DNA of 64,000 nucleotides from Streptococcus sp. LQJ-218 (GTDB lineage Bacteria; Bacillota; Bacilli; Lactobacillales; Streptococcaceae): contig NZ_QQRU01000007.1 of assembly GCF_003428885.1 (NCBI RefSeq), positions 78,996 through 142,995 of the forward strand, given 5' to 3'. Both the position numbers and the translations under genes were made by a program. Below the pieces are notes generated by a model, which was not told the origin of the DNA, did no database searches, and saw nothing but the letters and a program-made list of their open reading frames with translations. Position 1 is the first letter of the stretch. Each line of letters starts with the position of its first letter. This document shows positions 52,766 to 61,269 of the stretch, in pieces.

Positions 52766-54982
52766 ATGCCAAAAGAAGTAATTTATTCAGGCGATGAAGT
52801 CGTCGCTTTAACGCAAAAATATTTATCGAAAGAAGATGTGGCTTTTGTCCATAAGGCCTTGGTCTATGCGGTGGAATGCCACAGTGGTCAATACCGTAAA
52901 TCTGGCGAACCCTACATTATTCATCCTATCCAAGTAGCAGGTATTTTAGCCAAACTTAAGCTAGATGCTGTAACGGTAGCCTGTGGTTTCTTGCATGATG
53001 TGGTAGAAGATACAGATGCGACCTTGGATGATTTGGAAAGAGAGTTTGGCCCTGATGTGCGGGTAATCGTTGATGGCGTTACCAAACTTGGTAAGGTTGA
53101 GTACAAATCGATTGAGGAGCAATTAGCGGAAAATCATCGCAAGATGCTCATGGCCATGTCTGAGGACATCCGCGTTATCTTGGTCAAATTGTCTGACCGC
53201 TTGCACAATATGCGGACCCTGAAACATCTTCGAAAAGACAAGCAGGAGCGTATTTCCAAAGAAACCATGGAAATCTATGCCCCACTTGCCCACCGTTTGG
53301 GGATTTCCAGTGTCAAATGGGAGTTGGAAGACTTATCTTTCCGTTATCTAAATCCAACGGAATTTTACAAGATTACCCATATGATGAAGGAAAAGCGCAG
53401 AGAGCGTGAGGCCTTGGTGGATGAGGTAGTCACAAAATTAGAGGAATATACGACGGATCGTCACTTGAAAGGGAAGATTTACGGTCGTCCCAAACATATT
53501 TACTCGATTTTCCGCAAAATGCAGGATAAGAGAAAACGTTTTGAGGAGATCTATGACCTAATTGCCATTCGTTGTATCCTAGACACTCAGAGTGATGTCT
53601 ATGCCATGTTGGGATATGTCCAAGAGCTTTGGAAACCAATGCCTGGACGCTTTAAGGACTACATTGCCAACCGTAAGGCCAATGGTTACCAGTCTATCCA
53701 TACGACTGTTTACGGACCAAAAGGACCGATTGAGTTCCAGATTCGTACCAAGGAAATGCATGAGGTTGCTGAGTACGGGATTGCGGCTCACTGGGCTTAT
53801 AAGAAAGGCATCAAGGGTCAGGTTAATAGCAAGGAATCTGCCATTGGGATGAACTGGATCAAGGAGATGATGGAGCTTCAAGATCAAGCAGATGATGCCA
53901 AGGAATTTGTAGATACTGTCAAAGAAAACTATCTGGCTGAGGAGATTTATGTCTTTACTCCAGATGGCGCGGTTCGTTCACTTCCAAAAGATTCTGGCCT
54001 GATTGACTTTGCCTATGAGATTCATACTAAAATTGGGGAAAAAGCAACAGGTGCCAAGGTTAATGGCCGCATGGTACCATTGACTACCAAGCTAAAAACA
54101 GGTGACCAGGTTGAAATCATCACCAATCCAAACTCATTTGGACCAAGCCGTGACTGGCTTAATATGGTCAAGACCAGCAAAGCCCGAAACAAGATTCGTC
54201 AATTCTTTAAGAACCAAGACAAAGAATTGTCCATCAATAAAGGTCGTGAATTGCTGATTAGTCAGCTCCAAGAAAACGGCTATGTGGCTAATAAATTTAT
54301 GGACAAACGTCACATGGATGAAGTCCTTCAAAAAACTAGTTACAAAACAGAAGAAGCTCTTTTTGCAGCCATTGGTTTTGGAGAAATCGGAGCCATCACT
54401 GTCTTTAACCGTTTGACGGAGAAGGAACGCCGTGAAGAAGAGCGTGCCAAGGCTAAGGCAGAAGCTGAAGAATTGGTCAAGGGTGGCGAAGTAAAGGTGG
54501 AGAACAAGGATAGGCTTAAGGTTAAGCATGAGGGTGGAGTAGTCATCCAAGGTGCTTCTGGTCTCTTGATCCGGATTGCCAAATGTTGTAACCCTGTTCC
54601 AGGTGATGACATCGTCGGCTATATTACCAAAGGACGCGGAGTTGCCATCCACCGTGTAGACTGTATGAACCTTCGTTCGCAGGAAAATTATGAGCAACGT
54701 CTACTCGATGTTGAATGGGAAGACCAATTCTCAAGCAAGGAATATATGGCTCACATCGATATCTACGGACTCAACCGTACAGGACTATTGAACGATGTAC
54801 TGCAAGTTCTCTCAAACACAACAAAAAATATCTCAACAGTTAATGCCCAACCAACCAAAGATATGAAATTTGCTAATATCCATGTTTCCTTTGGAATTTC
54901 AAACCTTTCAATGCTGACCACTGTAGTTGATAAGATTAAGAGTGTGCCAGAAGTTTACTCTGTCAAACGGACTAATGGTTAA
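52766..54982 (+). CDS. relA: Bifunctional (p)ppGpp synthetase/hydrolase
   Basis: An RSH protein of the stringent response, 738 residues: an HD hydrolase domain (HPIQVAGILAKL, FLHDVVEDTDATLDDL, about 45-150) with intact HD residues, a synthetase domain (GRPKHIYSIFRKM, YDLIAIRCIL, YQSIHTTVYGP), a TGS domain (EEIYVFTPDGAVRSLPKDSGLIDFAYEIH), and a C-terminal ACT domain. Both activities look intact. Called relA, rsh or spoT. Followed 30 bases later by dtd, a usual pair. Confidence 0.96.
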   Translation: MPKEVIYSGDEVVALTQKYLSKEDVAFVHKALVYAVECHSGQYRKSGEPYIIHPIQVAGILAKLKLDAVTVACGFLHDVVEDTDATLDDLEREFGPDVRVIVDGVTKLGKVEYKSIEEQLAENHRKMLMAMSEDIRVILVKLSDRLHNMRTLKHLRKDKQERISKETMEIYAPLAHRLGISSVKWELEDLSFRYLNPTEFYKITHMMKEKRREREALVDEVVTKLEEYTTDRHLKGKIYGRPKHIYSIFRKMQDKRKRFEEIYDLIAIRCILDTQSDVYAMLGYVQELWKPMPGRFKDYIANRKANGYQSIHTTVYGPKGPIEFQIRTKEMHEVAEYGIAAHWAYKKGIKGQVNSKESAIGMNWIKEMMELQDQADDAKEFVDTVKENYLAEEIYVFTPDGAVRSLPKDSGLIDFAYEIHTKIGEKATGAKVNGRMVPLTTKLKTGDQVEIITNPNSFGPSRDWLNMVKTSKARNKIRQFFKNQDKELSINKGRELLISQLQENGYVANKFMDKRHMDEVLQKTSYKTEEALFAAIGFGEIGAITVFNRLTEKERREEERAKAKAEAEELVKGGEVKVENKDRLKVKHEGGVVIQGASGLLIRIAKCCNPVPGDDIVGYITKGRGVAIHRVDCMNLRSQENYEQRLLDVEWEDQFSSKEYMAHIDIYGLNRTGLLNDVLQVLSNTTKNISTVNAQPTKDMKFANIHVSFGISNLSMLTTVVDKIKSVPEVYSVKRTNG

Positions 54983-55012
54983 GTTGGTTTGATATAATCA
55001 GAAAGGATTGCT

Positions 55013-55456
55013 ATGAGAATTATCGTTCAGCGTGTCAAGAAAGCTCAAGTCTCTGTTGAAGATCAGGTGCAGGGAAAAATCAACCAAGGCCTTTTATTGC
55101 TGGTTGGTGTTGGACCAGAGGACCAAGAGGAAGATTTGGACTATGCTGTGAGAAAACTGGTCAATATGCGGATTTTTTCAGACGCAGAAGGCAAGATGAA
55201 CCTGTCTGTCAAAGATATTGAAGGAGAAATCCTCTCCATCTCTCAGTTTACTTTGTTTGCCGATACCAAAAAAGGTAATCGTCCAGCCTTTACAGGGGCA
55301 GCTAAACCGGATATGGCATCAGACTATTATGATGCTTTCAATCAAAAATTAGCGCAAGAAGTGCCCGTTCAGACAGGCATCTTTGGAGCGGATATGCAGG
55401 TTGAGCTGGTCAATGATGGCCCAGTCACCATTATCCTTGATACTAAAAATAGATAA
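55013..55456 (+). CDS. dtd: D-aminoacyl-tRNA deacylase
   Basis: Removes D-amino acids mischarged onto tRNA. 147 residues, with the active-site motif [21 protein letters not shown] and the C-terminal cross-subunit GPVTIILDT (Gly-cisPro). Site gaaaggattgct. Co-transcribed with relA and ended by a strong terminator. Confidence 0.96.
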   Translation: MRIIVQRVKKAQVSVEDQVQGKINQGLLLLVGVGPEDQEEDLDYAVRKLVNMRIFSDAEGKMNLSVKDIEGEILSISQFTLFADTKKGNRPAFTGAAKPDMASDYYDAFNQKLAQEVPVQTGIFGADMQVELVNDGPVTIILDTKNR

Positions 55457-55458
55457 GA

Positions 55459-55488
55459 AAAACCAAGCTCACGGGCTTGGTTTTTCTC
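55459..55488 (+). terminator. Terminator after dtd
   Basis: AAAACCAAGC and GCTTGGTTTT with a six-base loop, then TC. Confidence 0.85.
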
Positions 55489-55505
55489 ATCTATCATAAA
55501 ATACC

Positions 55506-55851
55506 TCAAAATGCAATGGGTTCCTGATATGCTTGAGGGAAGTCTCTTTTCAGGCTCTGGCTTATGCGGTAGGAAGGGATGAGATGTCCTAGGATGAGGA
55601 GAGTCCCCTGAAGGAAGAGTGGGACACCCCTTAAAAACAGCACAGAGAGAATGATCAGGCTATCCCACAGGAGGATTTGTAAGGCAAAGCGCCAGAATCT
55701 CGGTCTAATCAGGGAATAGAGGTGACTAAAGTGGTCACAAAGTTGATTTGAAAGATAGGTCAATAGCACAGGATGAAAGAAAATGAGCCAACCGCTATAA
55801 ATCAAAATCCAGTTCCAAGTAAGCCCCCCCCCCTTTTTTATCTATCTTCAT
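55506..55851 (-). CDS. Small membrane protein gene behind a G10 tract (phase-variable candidate)
   Basis: On the minus strand an ATG at 55851 has a proper site (tggagtaga) and reads MKIDKK, then a run of ten G (55833-55824). As sequenced the frame then stops at 55797-55795. With nine or twelve G it runs on as GGGLTWNWILIYSGWLIFF to the stop at 55506, giving a 114-residue (G9) protein with about three hydrophobic segments (residues about 12-34, 50-80) and a C-terminal SLKRDFPQAYQEPIAF. Without the frame change only a TTG start at 55805, with no ribosome site, gives 99 residues. No family recognised. Present state OFF, unless transcription or translation slips. Confidence 0.65.
55824..55833. 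repeat. Ten-base C/G homopolymer tract
   Basis: C10 on the plus strand followed by T6. It is by far the longest G/C run in the window and lies between the start codon and the body of a membrane protein gene. Confidence 0.95.
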
Positions 55852-55926
55852 TCTACTCCAAAAGAATGGGAGTTACAAGTAAAATGGTAAAAAATTTTAG
55901 TAAGGAGATTCTGTTAGATTTCCCTT

Positions 55927-56637
55927 TTATTGTTCCACCTCTTCATCATTCCAGACAAATAAAGCTCCGATTGCATTGAGGATATAAAAGATGTATTTAC
56001 CGATATTGGCGAAATTTCCTTGAATGCCAGCCTTTGTCAGCTGCACAAAATTGTAAATCAACCAAAAACCCCATTGAGTTGTTAGTTTCAATGCGTTCAA
56101 AGCATTGGCAATGAGGGACAGTCCAAAGGCAATAGTTGTTACGTAGGCAAGGAGATTCATCTTACCTCCATAGCCAATATAGTTGGTCACAAAGGCAAAG
56201 AGGAAGGCGATGATGGAAATGATGATGGCCGCCAATTTTACCTGTTTTGGGCTCATTTGGTTGGGTTTGCCTTCTTGCGAAGCTTCCCATTTCTTAATCG
56301 CAAAGGTATAGATGAGAAAGGTGACGGGATAGGTGATAATGGCCGCCTTATTTCCAAGGATATAATCAATGGTACCAGACAAAATCGTATTGACAATACC
56401 AAAGTAATTTCCCCATTTGCTTAATTTTCCCGTGAAGCGAGTGGATAACATGGAAATCCCAACGTTGGTTACAGAAATCAATCCAAAGGGAATAAGGGCA
56501 GTCCATGGTCCCCAGTCTACGAATTTGTCGAGACGGGAGTTGAGGTAACCAGATGCAATTGCAATTCAAACGACCAAAGCAACTCCGAAAAGGTCAAACC
56601 ATTTAGATGTCGCAAAAATTTTTAGTGATTTTTTCAT
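55927..56637 (-). pseudogene. pnuC: PnuC-type nicotinamide riboside transporter with internal stop
   Basis: The frame from ATG 56637 reads MKKSLKIFATSKWFDLFGV, meets TGA at codon 24 (56568-56566), and then continues without interruption for 212 codons (IAIASGYLNSRLDKFVDWGP, NVGISMLSTRFTGKLSKWGNYFG, FWLIYNFVQLTKAGIQGNF) to EEVEQ. About seven membrane helices are expected of PnuC. A single base change (CGA or GGA to TGA) explains the stop. No ribosome site precedes the ATG: the leader reads ATAGTTTAACCTATG. Confidence 0.82.
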
Positions 56638-56710
56638 AGGTTAAACTATCTTTCTTATTTTTTACAAACATTCTACAACTAAATGAGAGTAAAATCAAAT
56701 AATAGAAATA

Positions 56711-56738
56711 AAACCCTGAAAATCAAGTTTTCAGGGTT
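56711..56738. terminator. Terminator of psaR
   Basis: AACCCTGAAAA (56712-56722), loop TCAAG, TTTTCAGGGTT (56728-56738): a perfect 11-pair stem. On the minus strand it is followed by TTATTTC, 18 bases after the psaR stop. Confidence 0.85.
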
Positions 56739-56756
56739 GGTAGGGGACTTGAGAAA

Positions 56757-57407
56757 TTAGTCGATTTTTTCGACATAGAGTTGTTTGGCAATGTCCATAT
56801 TTACTTGTAAATCCTCGTTTTTACTGAGGATAGTGAAGGTATTGCTGAAGCCATCAAACTGCTTGACTTGGAGCTGGTCACCGATGTGAAGGGAGTGCTT
56901 GTCCAGATAATGGAGAATGTCAAAACTATCGTGAACTCGAGTCAGGCGGTAGGATCCAGTCTCTTTAATATCAGCTAATGGTAGGTTGTTGATTTCAACC
57001 AAGAGTTCTCCCTTAGCAGGAATAGTTCCTCCGTGAGGGCAGGTCTTGGGGAAGCCAAGTAATTTTTCTAGTCTCTCCACGAATAGTTCAGAGACAGTGT
57101 GTTCCAATACCTCAGCTTCCTCGTGAATCTGGTCACTCGTATAGTCTAAATGATGAACTAGAAAAACTTCAATCAAGCGGTGTTTACGATAGAGCTCAGA
57201 GACCAGTTTGAGGCCGAGGTTAGTCAGTAGATAGCCACATTCCTTGTCCTTTAGGATGAGATTTTCGCTCTTCATTCGTTTAATCATTTCAGTTACGGCA
57301 GGGGGAGAGACTTGCATGCGGGCCGCAATTTCCTTATTGGTAATTTTATGCAAATCTAAGCCAATTTCATAAATACACTTTAGATAATCTTCTTTATTCG
57401 GGGTCAT
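56757..57407 (-). CDS. psaR: DtxR/MntR-family manganese regulator PsaR
   Basis: 216 residues: an N-terminal winged helix-turn-helix (NKEIAARMQVSPPAVTEMIKRMKSENLI, about 24-51), a metal-binding dimerisation domain (RHRLIEVFLVHHLDYTSDQIHEEAEVLEHTVSELFVERLE) and a C-terminal FeoA/SH3-like domain (about 140-216). It represses psaBCA when manganese is plentiful; the psa operon lies 9 kb away in this window. Divergent from the phosphoesterase gene. Confidence 0.92.
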   Translation of the reverse strand: MTPNKEDYLKCIYEIGLDLHKITNKEIAARMQVSPPAVTEMIKRMKSENLILKDKECGYLLTNLGLKLVSELYRKHRLIEVFLVHHLDYTSDQIHEEAEVLEHTVSELFVERLEKLLGFPKTCPHGGTIPAKGELLVEINNLPLADIKETGSYRLTRVHDSFDILHYLDKHSLHIGDQLQVKQFDGFSNTFTILSKNEDLQVNMDIAKQLYVEKID

Positions 57408-57436
57408 TCGTTTCCTCTTGTCTAATATCTTTATCT

Positions 57437-57488
57437 AGTATATCAAAAAAAGCTAGATTTCTCTAGCTGTGACTTTTTATGTTATACT
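57437..57488. promoter_or_regulatory. Divergent promoters of psaR and the phosphoesterase with shared palindrome
   Basis: psaR: extended -10 TGA TATACT on the minus strand (57445-57437). Phosphoesterase: TGT TATACT on the plus strand (57480-57488). Between them lies the palindrome AGCTAGATTTCTCTAGCT (57451-57468), where both -35 regions would fall, with a T-run on the minus-strand side. Confidence 0.6.
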
Positions 57489-57518
57489 TATTGCAAGAGA
57501 AAAAACGAGGAGATGGAT

Positions 57519-58361
57519 ATGACGAAAATAGCTCTTCTTTCAGATATTCATGGAAATACCACCGCCTTGGAGGCTGTTTTGGCAGATGCTCGGCAGCTAG
57601 AAGTGGATGAATACTGGCTTCTAGGAGACATTCTCATGCCAGGGACAGGGCGTAGAAGGATTTTGGACTTATTGGCTCAACTACCGATTACGGCTAGAGT
57701 TTTGGGAAACTGGGAGGACAGTCTTTGGCATGGTGTCCGCAAGGAATTGGATAGTACTCGTCCCAGTCAACGCTATCTCTTGCGCCAGTGCCAGTATGTT
57801 TTAGAGGAAATTTCCCTAGAAGAAATTGAACTGCTCCACAATCAACCACTCCAGATTCATCGTCAGTTTGGGGATTTGACGGTGGGAATTAGCCATCATC
57901 TGCCTGATAAGAACTGGGGACGAGAGTTGATTCATCTGGGAAAACAAGAGGATTTTGATCGTCTTGTCACCAATCCGCCTTGCGATATTGCTGTTTATGG
58001 TCATATCCATCAGCAGTTGCTTCGTTACGGGACTGGTGGCCAATTGATTGTTAATCCAGGTTCGATTGGGCAACCTTTCTTTCTAGATGCCCAGTTGCGG
58101 AAGGACTTGCGGGCCCAGTATATGATTTTAGAGTTTGATGACAAGGGCTTGGTAGATATGGACTTCCGACGGGTGGATTACGATGTGGCAGCTGAATTAC
58201 AGCTGGCTAAAGACCTTAAACTTCCCTATTTTGAGGTTTACTATGAAAGTCTGGTCAATGGTATCCATCATACTCATCATCAGGAATTTTTGAGAGAATT
58301 GGCCCAGAAAGAGGGCTACGATAGGGAATTAGATGCCTGGTTAAAAAGTAGTAACGATTGA
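57519..58361 (+). CDS. Metallophosphoesterase (YfcE/Calcineurin-like)
   Basis: 280 residues with the calcineurin-like metal motifs in order: LLSDIHGNTTALEAV, WLLGDILMPG, VLGNWEDSLW, ISHHLPDKNW and VYGHIHQQLL, then NPGSIGQPFF. It may be a phosphodiesterase; the substrate is unknown. The ATG at 57519 is preferred over 57513 because of its distance to cgaggag. No membrane segment. Confidence 0.88.
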   Translation: MTKIALLSDIHGNTTALEAVLADARQLEVDEYWLLGDILMPGTGRRRILDLLAQLPITARVLGNWEDSLWHGVRKELDSTRPSQRYLLRQCQYVLEEISLEEIELLHNQPLQIHRQFGDLTVGISHHLPDKNWGRELIHLGKQEDFDRLVTNPPCDIAVYGHIHQQLLRYGTGGQLIVNPGSIGQPFFLDAQLRKDLRAQYMILEFDDKGLVDMDFRRVDYDVAAELQLAKDLKLPYFEVYYESLVNGIHHTHHQEFLRELAQKEGYDRELDAWLKSSND

Positions 58362-58436
58362 CATTACAACTAAAAAGGGTATAATAAAAGAAAAAGAAGA
58401 GTAGAGGCAGGCTAGCCTCGTAAAAAGGAGGAGAGG

Positions 58437-58874
58437 ATGCAAATTCCAAGTAGATTTACCATTGCGACTCATATGCTGATTATCATCGCTCTCAAGGGGA
58501 AGGAAAGTAAGGTGACCAGTGATTTTCTGGCTGCTAGTGTCGGGGTCAATCCTGTCATTATCAGAAAGACCTTGTCCCAGTTGAAGAAGGCAGAGCTGAT
58601 TTCAGTCGCGCGTGGAACGGGCGGAACAGAGATTGTCAAGGACCTCAAGGATATTAGTCTATTAGATGTTTATCAAGCGGTTGAGTGTCTTGGTAAGACA
58701 GGTCAACTCTTTAGTTTCCATGATAATCCAAATCCAAATTGCCCTGTAGGAGCTCATATTCATGATGTTTTGGATCAAAAATTGGAGAGAATTCAGCTGG
58801 CTATGGAGGCTGAGCTTGGTCAGACCAGTCTAGAGCAAGTGGTAGCTGATGCAGAGAGTCAGATGAAGGAGTGA
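58437..58874 (+). CDS. Rrf2-family transcriptional regulator
   Basis: 145 residues with an N-terminal winged helix (TSDFLAASVGVNPVIIRKTLSQLKKAELI, about 25-53) and the Rrf2 wing (VARGTGGTEIVKDLKDISLLDVYQAVE). Only one cysteine (NPNCPVGAHIHDV) remains where IscR/NsrR types have three, so an iron-sulfur cluster is unlikely. Site aaaggaggagag. Targets unknown. A terminator (AGAGGG/CCCTCT, TTTTTT; 58874-58897) follows. Confidence 0.88.
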   Translation: MQIPSRFTIATHMLIIIALKGKESKVTSDFLAASVGVNPVIIRKTLSQLKKAELISVARGTGGTEIVKDLKDISLLDVYQAVECLGKTGQLFSFHDNPNPNCPVGAHIHDVLDQKLERIQLAMEAELGQTSLEQVVADAESQMKE

Positions 58875-58954
58875 GAGGGATAGATGCCCTCTTTTTTCTT
58901 TGGCTAATTATGATCAATAATTATGATAAAATGTACTCATAAAAGGAGGAAGAA

Positions 58955-59195
58955 ATGCCTCTCGTTATAGGAATTGTATTAGCCTCTATCCTGTCATTTT
59001 AGAAAGATAATAGAAGTTTGTGGAAGCCAGTATTATTCTTATTATCCCTCATTTCAAGTTAATTTTATCTACATACCATCTGCTTTTATTCGGGAGTTCG
59101 TAGCGATCTGTGTCAAGATGAAATGGCTCTTCCTTGCTTTTTGTGTCCTACTATTAGCCATCAGTTTGCTATCCAATAAAAGAATTCTTTTGTAG
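58955..59195 (+). pseudogene. Decayed small membrane protein gene
   Basis: A strong site (aaaaggaggaag) precedes ATG 58955, which reads MPLVIGIVLASILSF and then TAG. The frame continues KDNRSLWKPVLFLLSLISS to another stop. In a shifted frame MKWLFLAFCVLLLAISLLSN ends in KRILL at 59195. Two stops and a frameshift separate hydrophobic pieces that plausibly belonged to one protein. Alternatively the first 15 codons are a genuine tiny hydrophobic peptide. Confidence 0.45.
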
Positions 59196-59196
59196 T

Positions 59197-59312
59197 TATA
59201 CTCTTTGAAGACCTCTTCAAACTACGTCAGCTTTATCTACGACCTCAAAGCTGTACTTTGAGCAATTTGCGGCTAGCTTCCTAGTTTGCTCTTTGAGTTT
59301 CATTAACGATTA
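59197..59312 (+). repeat. BOX element with partial boxB, degraded end
   Basis: ATACTCTTTGAAGACCTCTT to GAGTTTCATTAACGATTA, with a partial boxB (cgacctcaaagctgtacttt). The right end no longer matches GAGTAT. It begins 2 bases after the decayed gene. Confidence 0.82.
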
Positions 59313-59322
59313 GATTCTATTT

Positions 59323-59367
59323 AAAAAGACTTAGAACATACATGAAAGTATGTATTCTAAGTCTTTT
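59323..59367. terminator. Terminator of the lipase-like gene
   Basis: AAAAGACTTAGAA and TTCTAAGTCTTTT with inner ATAC/GTAT pairs form a near-perfect bidirectional stem, 31 bases after the stop of the minus-strand gene. Confidence 0.85.
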
Positions 59368-59397
59368 ATTTTGTAGACATTTGATTTTTGAAAGGTA

Positions 59398-60471
59398 CTA
59401 TCTATTTTTCCAGGCTTGGTAACGGGTATCAATCAATAACTGCGTAAGGCGTCCCATGGTTTCCCTTTCTTCTGGAGTGAGGGATTGCGCTTGGACGAAG
59501 AGATGATGAATGTGTTCGATAGCCTTGAAGGAAGATAGGTCATTGATAGAAGTAATACCAGCATCAAGAATAGTGCCAAAGAAGAGATCAAAGTAGAGCT
59601 GGAGTTCCTCGTCAGGGACTGTGGCCACCCACTCCTTAAAGGTTGTGTCTACTTGTTTGCTATCACTGTTAGTTTTATCCAGTTGAACGAAGTGCTTGTC
59701 CTCAATCTGCCAACTAAAGGTATCGTGCTGGGCGATGCCACCTAAGGCAGTACTGTATACGATGATTTGCTGGTTAGGGATTTCCAGCATCATACCGATA
59801 ATGGAACCTTGTGGAATGAAAACATTGGTTCTATCCATTATCCTTTGATAGCCCTTGGTTTGTGTCAAATCTGTGTGGAGACCGGGCGCATCAAAGGTAT
59901 AAATTGCTGTGATTTGATTTTGCAAGTTTTTCTTAACTTGACTAGCAGCATAGATAGCTAGATTTCCTCCCTTGGAATGTCCAGCCAGAATGACCTTTTG
60001 CTTAGGATGGTGGATAAGAAAATTTCTTAAATAACGTAGGGCGTGCTTTTGAGCAGGAATTTCCTTCATATAGGTCAGGTGGAAATCTTCCTTCCAGCCA
60101 ATGATGCTGTCATCAGTTCCACGAAAGACAATCAGATAGGTATCGAGAGTGAGGCGGTAGGTCATAGCCGCAAACTGCTTTTGCAATTCAGGGTCAATGT
60201 CATTGATAAAATGGGAGAGTTTACAATTTTTGAAGCGCTTGTGTTGAGCCAGTTCGTCCAATAACTGGAGGTGATTTTTGCTGGTCAGCATGTTAGTCTC
60301 CCTTGGAACCTGAGGAGCCAGGTCTAAAAGTCGCTGAGGAGTTATGGAGACCAGATTATCAAAGGAGAGGTAGGTGATTTCTGTTAAGGCTAGAATGTCT
60401 AATTCATTTAAAGGAAGATCGTAAAAGGAATCGTATGCGACATCTTTCAGATAGTCAAAAATATTAGCCAT
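59398..60471 (-). CDS. Lipase-like alpha/beta hydrolase (DUF2974)
   Basis: 357 residues. Nucleophile elbow VILAGHSKGGNLAIYAA near residue 165, oxyanion-type IVFRGTDDSIIGWKEDF, and FDAPGL before the acid. No signal peptide. Members of this Mbeg1-like family are common in streptococci and their substrate is unknown. The start (MANIFDYLKDVAYDSFYDLP) has aaaggagc upstream. Divergent from the response regulator. Confidence 0.85.
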   Translation of the reverse strand: MANIFDYLKDVAYDSFYDLPLNELDILALTEITYLSFDNLVSITPQRLLDLAPQVPRETNMLTSKNHLQLLDELAQHKRFKNCKLSHFINDIDPELQKQFAAMTYRLTLDTYLIVFRGTDDSIIGWKEDFHLTYMKEIPAQKHALRYLRNFLIHHPKQKVILAGHSKGGNLAIYAASQVKKNLQNQITAIYTFDAPGLHTDLTQTKGYQRIMDRTNVFIPQGSIIGMMLEIPNQQIIVYSTALGGIAQHDTFSWQIEDKHFVQLDKTNSDSKQVDTTFKEWVATVPDEELQLYFDLFFGTILDAGITSINDLSSFKAIEHIHHLFVQAQSLTPEERETMGRLTQLLIDTRYQAWKNR

Positions 60472-60563
60472 AGGTGCTCCTTTCTTTTCTTTATCTTATC
60501 AAATTTTCCTCAAATTAGCTAGTAGGATTGTTTCATTTTCAGACCTTCTAGTATGAAAAAATC

Positions 60564-60572
60564 TGTTATAAT
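60564..60572 (+). promoter_or_regulatory. Extended -10 promoter of the two-component system
   Basis: TGT TATAAT, 20 bases before the ATG, so the leader is very short. Confidence 0.6.
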
Positions 60573-60591
60573 AATAGAAAAGGAGGAGCGC

Positions 60592-61269
60592 ATGCACAAG
60601 ATTTTATTAGTAGAAGACGATCAGGTCATTCGTCAACAGGTCGGGAAAATGCTCTCTGAATGGGGATTTGAAGTGGTTCTGGTAGAAGACTTTATGGAAG
60701 TGTTGAGTTTATTTGTTCAGTCGGAACCTCATTTGGTCCTCATGGATATTGGTTTGCCCTTATTTAATGGCTATCACTGGTGTCAGGAAATTCGCAGGAT
60801 TTCCAAGGTACCCATCATGTTTCTGTCTTCGAGAGACCAAGCTATGGATATTGTCATGGCAATCAATATGGGGGCGGATGACTTTGTAACCAAGCCTTTT
60901 GACCAGCAGGTTCTCTTGGCCAAGGTTCAGGGCTTATTGCGCCGTTCCTATGAGTTCGGGCGTGACGAGAGTTTACTGGAATATGCTGGTGTTATCCTCA
61001 ATACCAAATCCATGGATTTACATTATCAAGGTCGAACCTTGAATTTGACTAAGAACGAATTCCAGATTTTACGTGTTTTATTTGAACACGCGGGCAATAT
61101 CGTAGCGCGTGACGATCTGATGCGGGAACTTTGGAACAGTGACTTTTTTATTGATGATAATACCCTCTCTGTTAATGTGGCTCGTTTGCGTAAAAAATTG
61201 GAAGAGCAGGGCTTGATAGGATTTATCGAGACCAAGAAAGGAATAGGGTATGGACTGAAGCATGCTTGA
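60592..61269 (+). CDS. OmpR-family response regulator
   Basis: 225 residues: a receiver domain with acidic pocket VEDD, phospho-acceptor Asp52 (VLMDIGLP), SSRD and Lys in VTKPFD, then a winged-helix DNA-binding domain (NLTKNEFQILRVLFEHAG to GYGLKHA). ATG 60592 follows aaaggaggagcgc; a reading from 60553 covers the promoter and is rejected. Overlaps the kinase gene by 8 bases. Resembles pneumococcal system TCS01. Confidence 0.94.
   Translation: MHKILLVEDDQVIRQQVGKMLSEWGFEVVLVEDFMEVLSLFVQSEPHLVLMDIGLPLFNGYHWCQEIRRISKVPIMFLSSRDQAMDIVMAINMGADDFVTKPFDQQVLLAKVQGLLRRSYEFGRDESLLEYAGVILNTKSMDLHYQGRTLNLTKNEFQILRVLFEHAGNIVARDDLMRELWNSDFFIDDNTLSVNVARLRKKLEEQGLIGFIETKKGIGYGLKHA

Noticed and set aside
54134..54697. 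A 187-codon antisense frame within relA
   Set aside because: It shadows a strongly coding sense gene with all RSH domains, and has no start signals.
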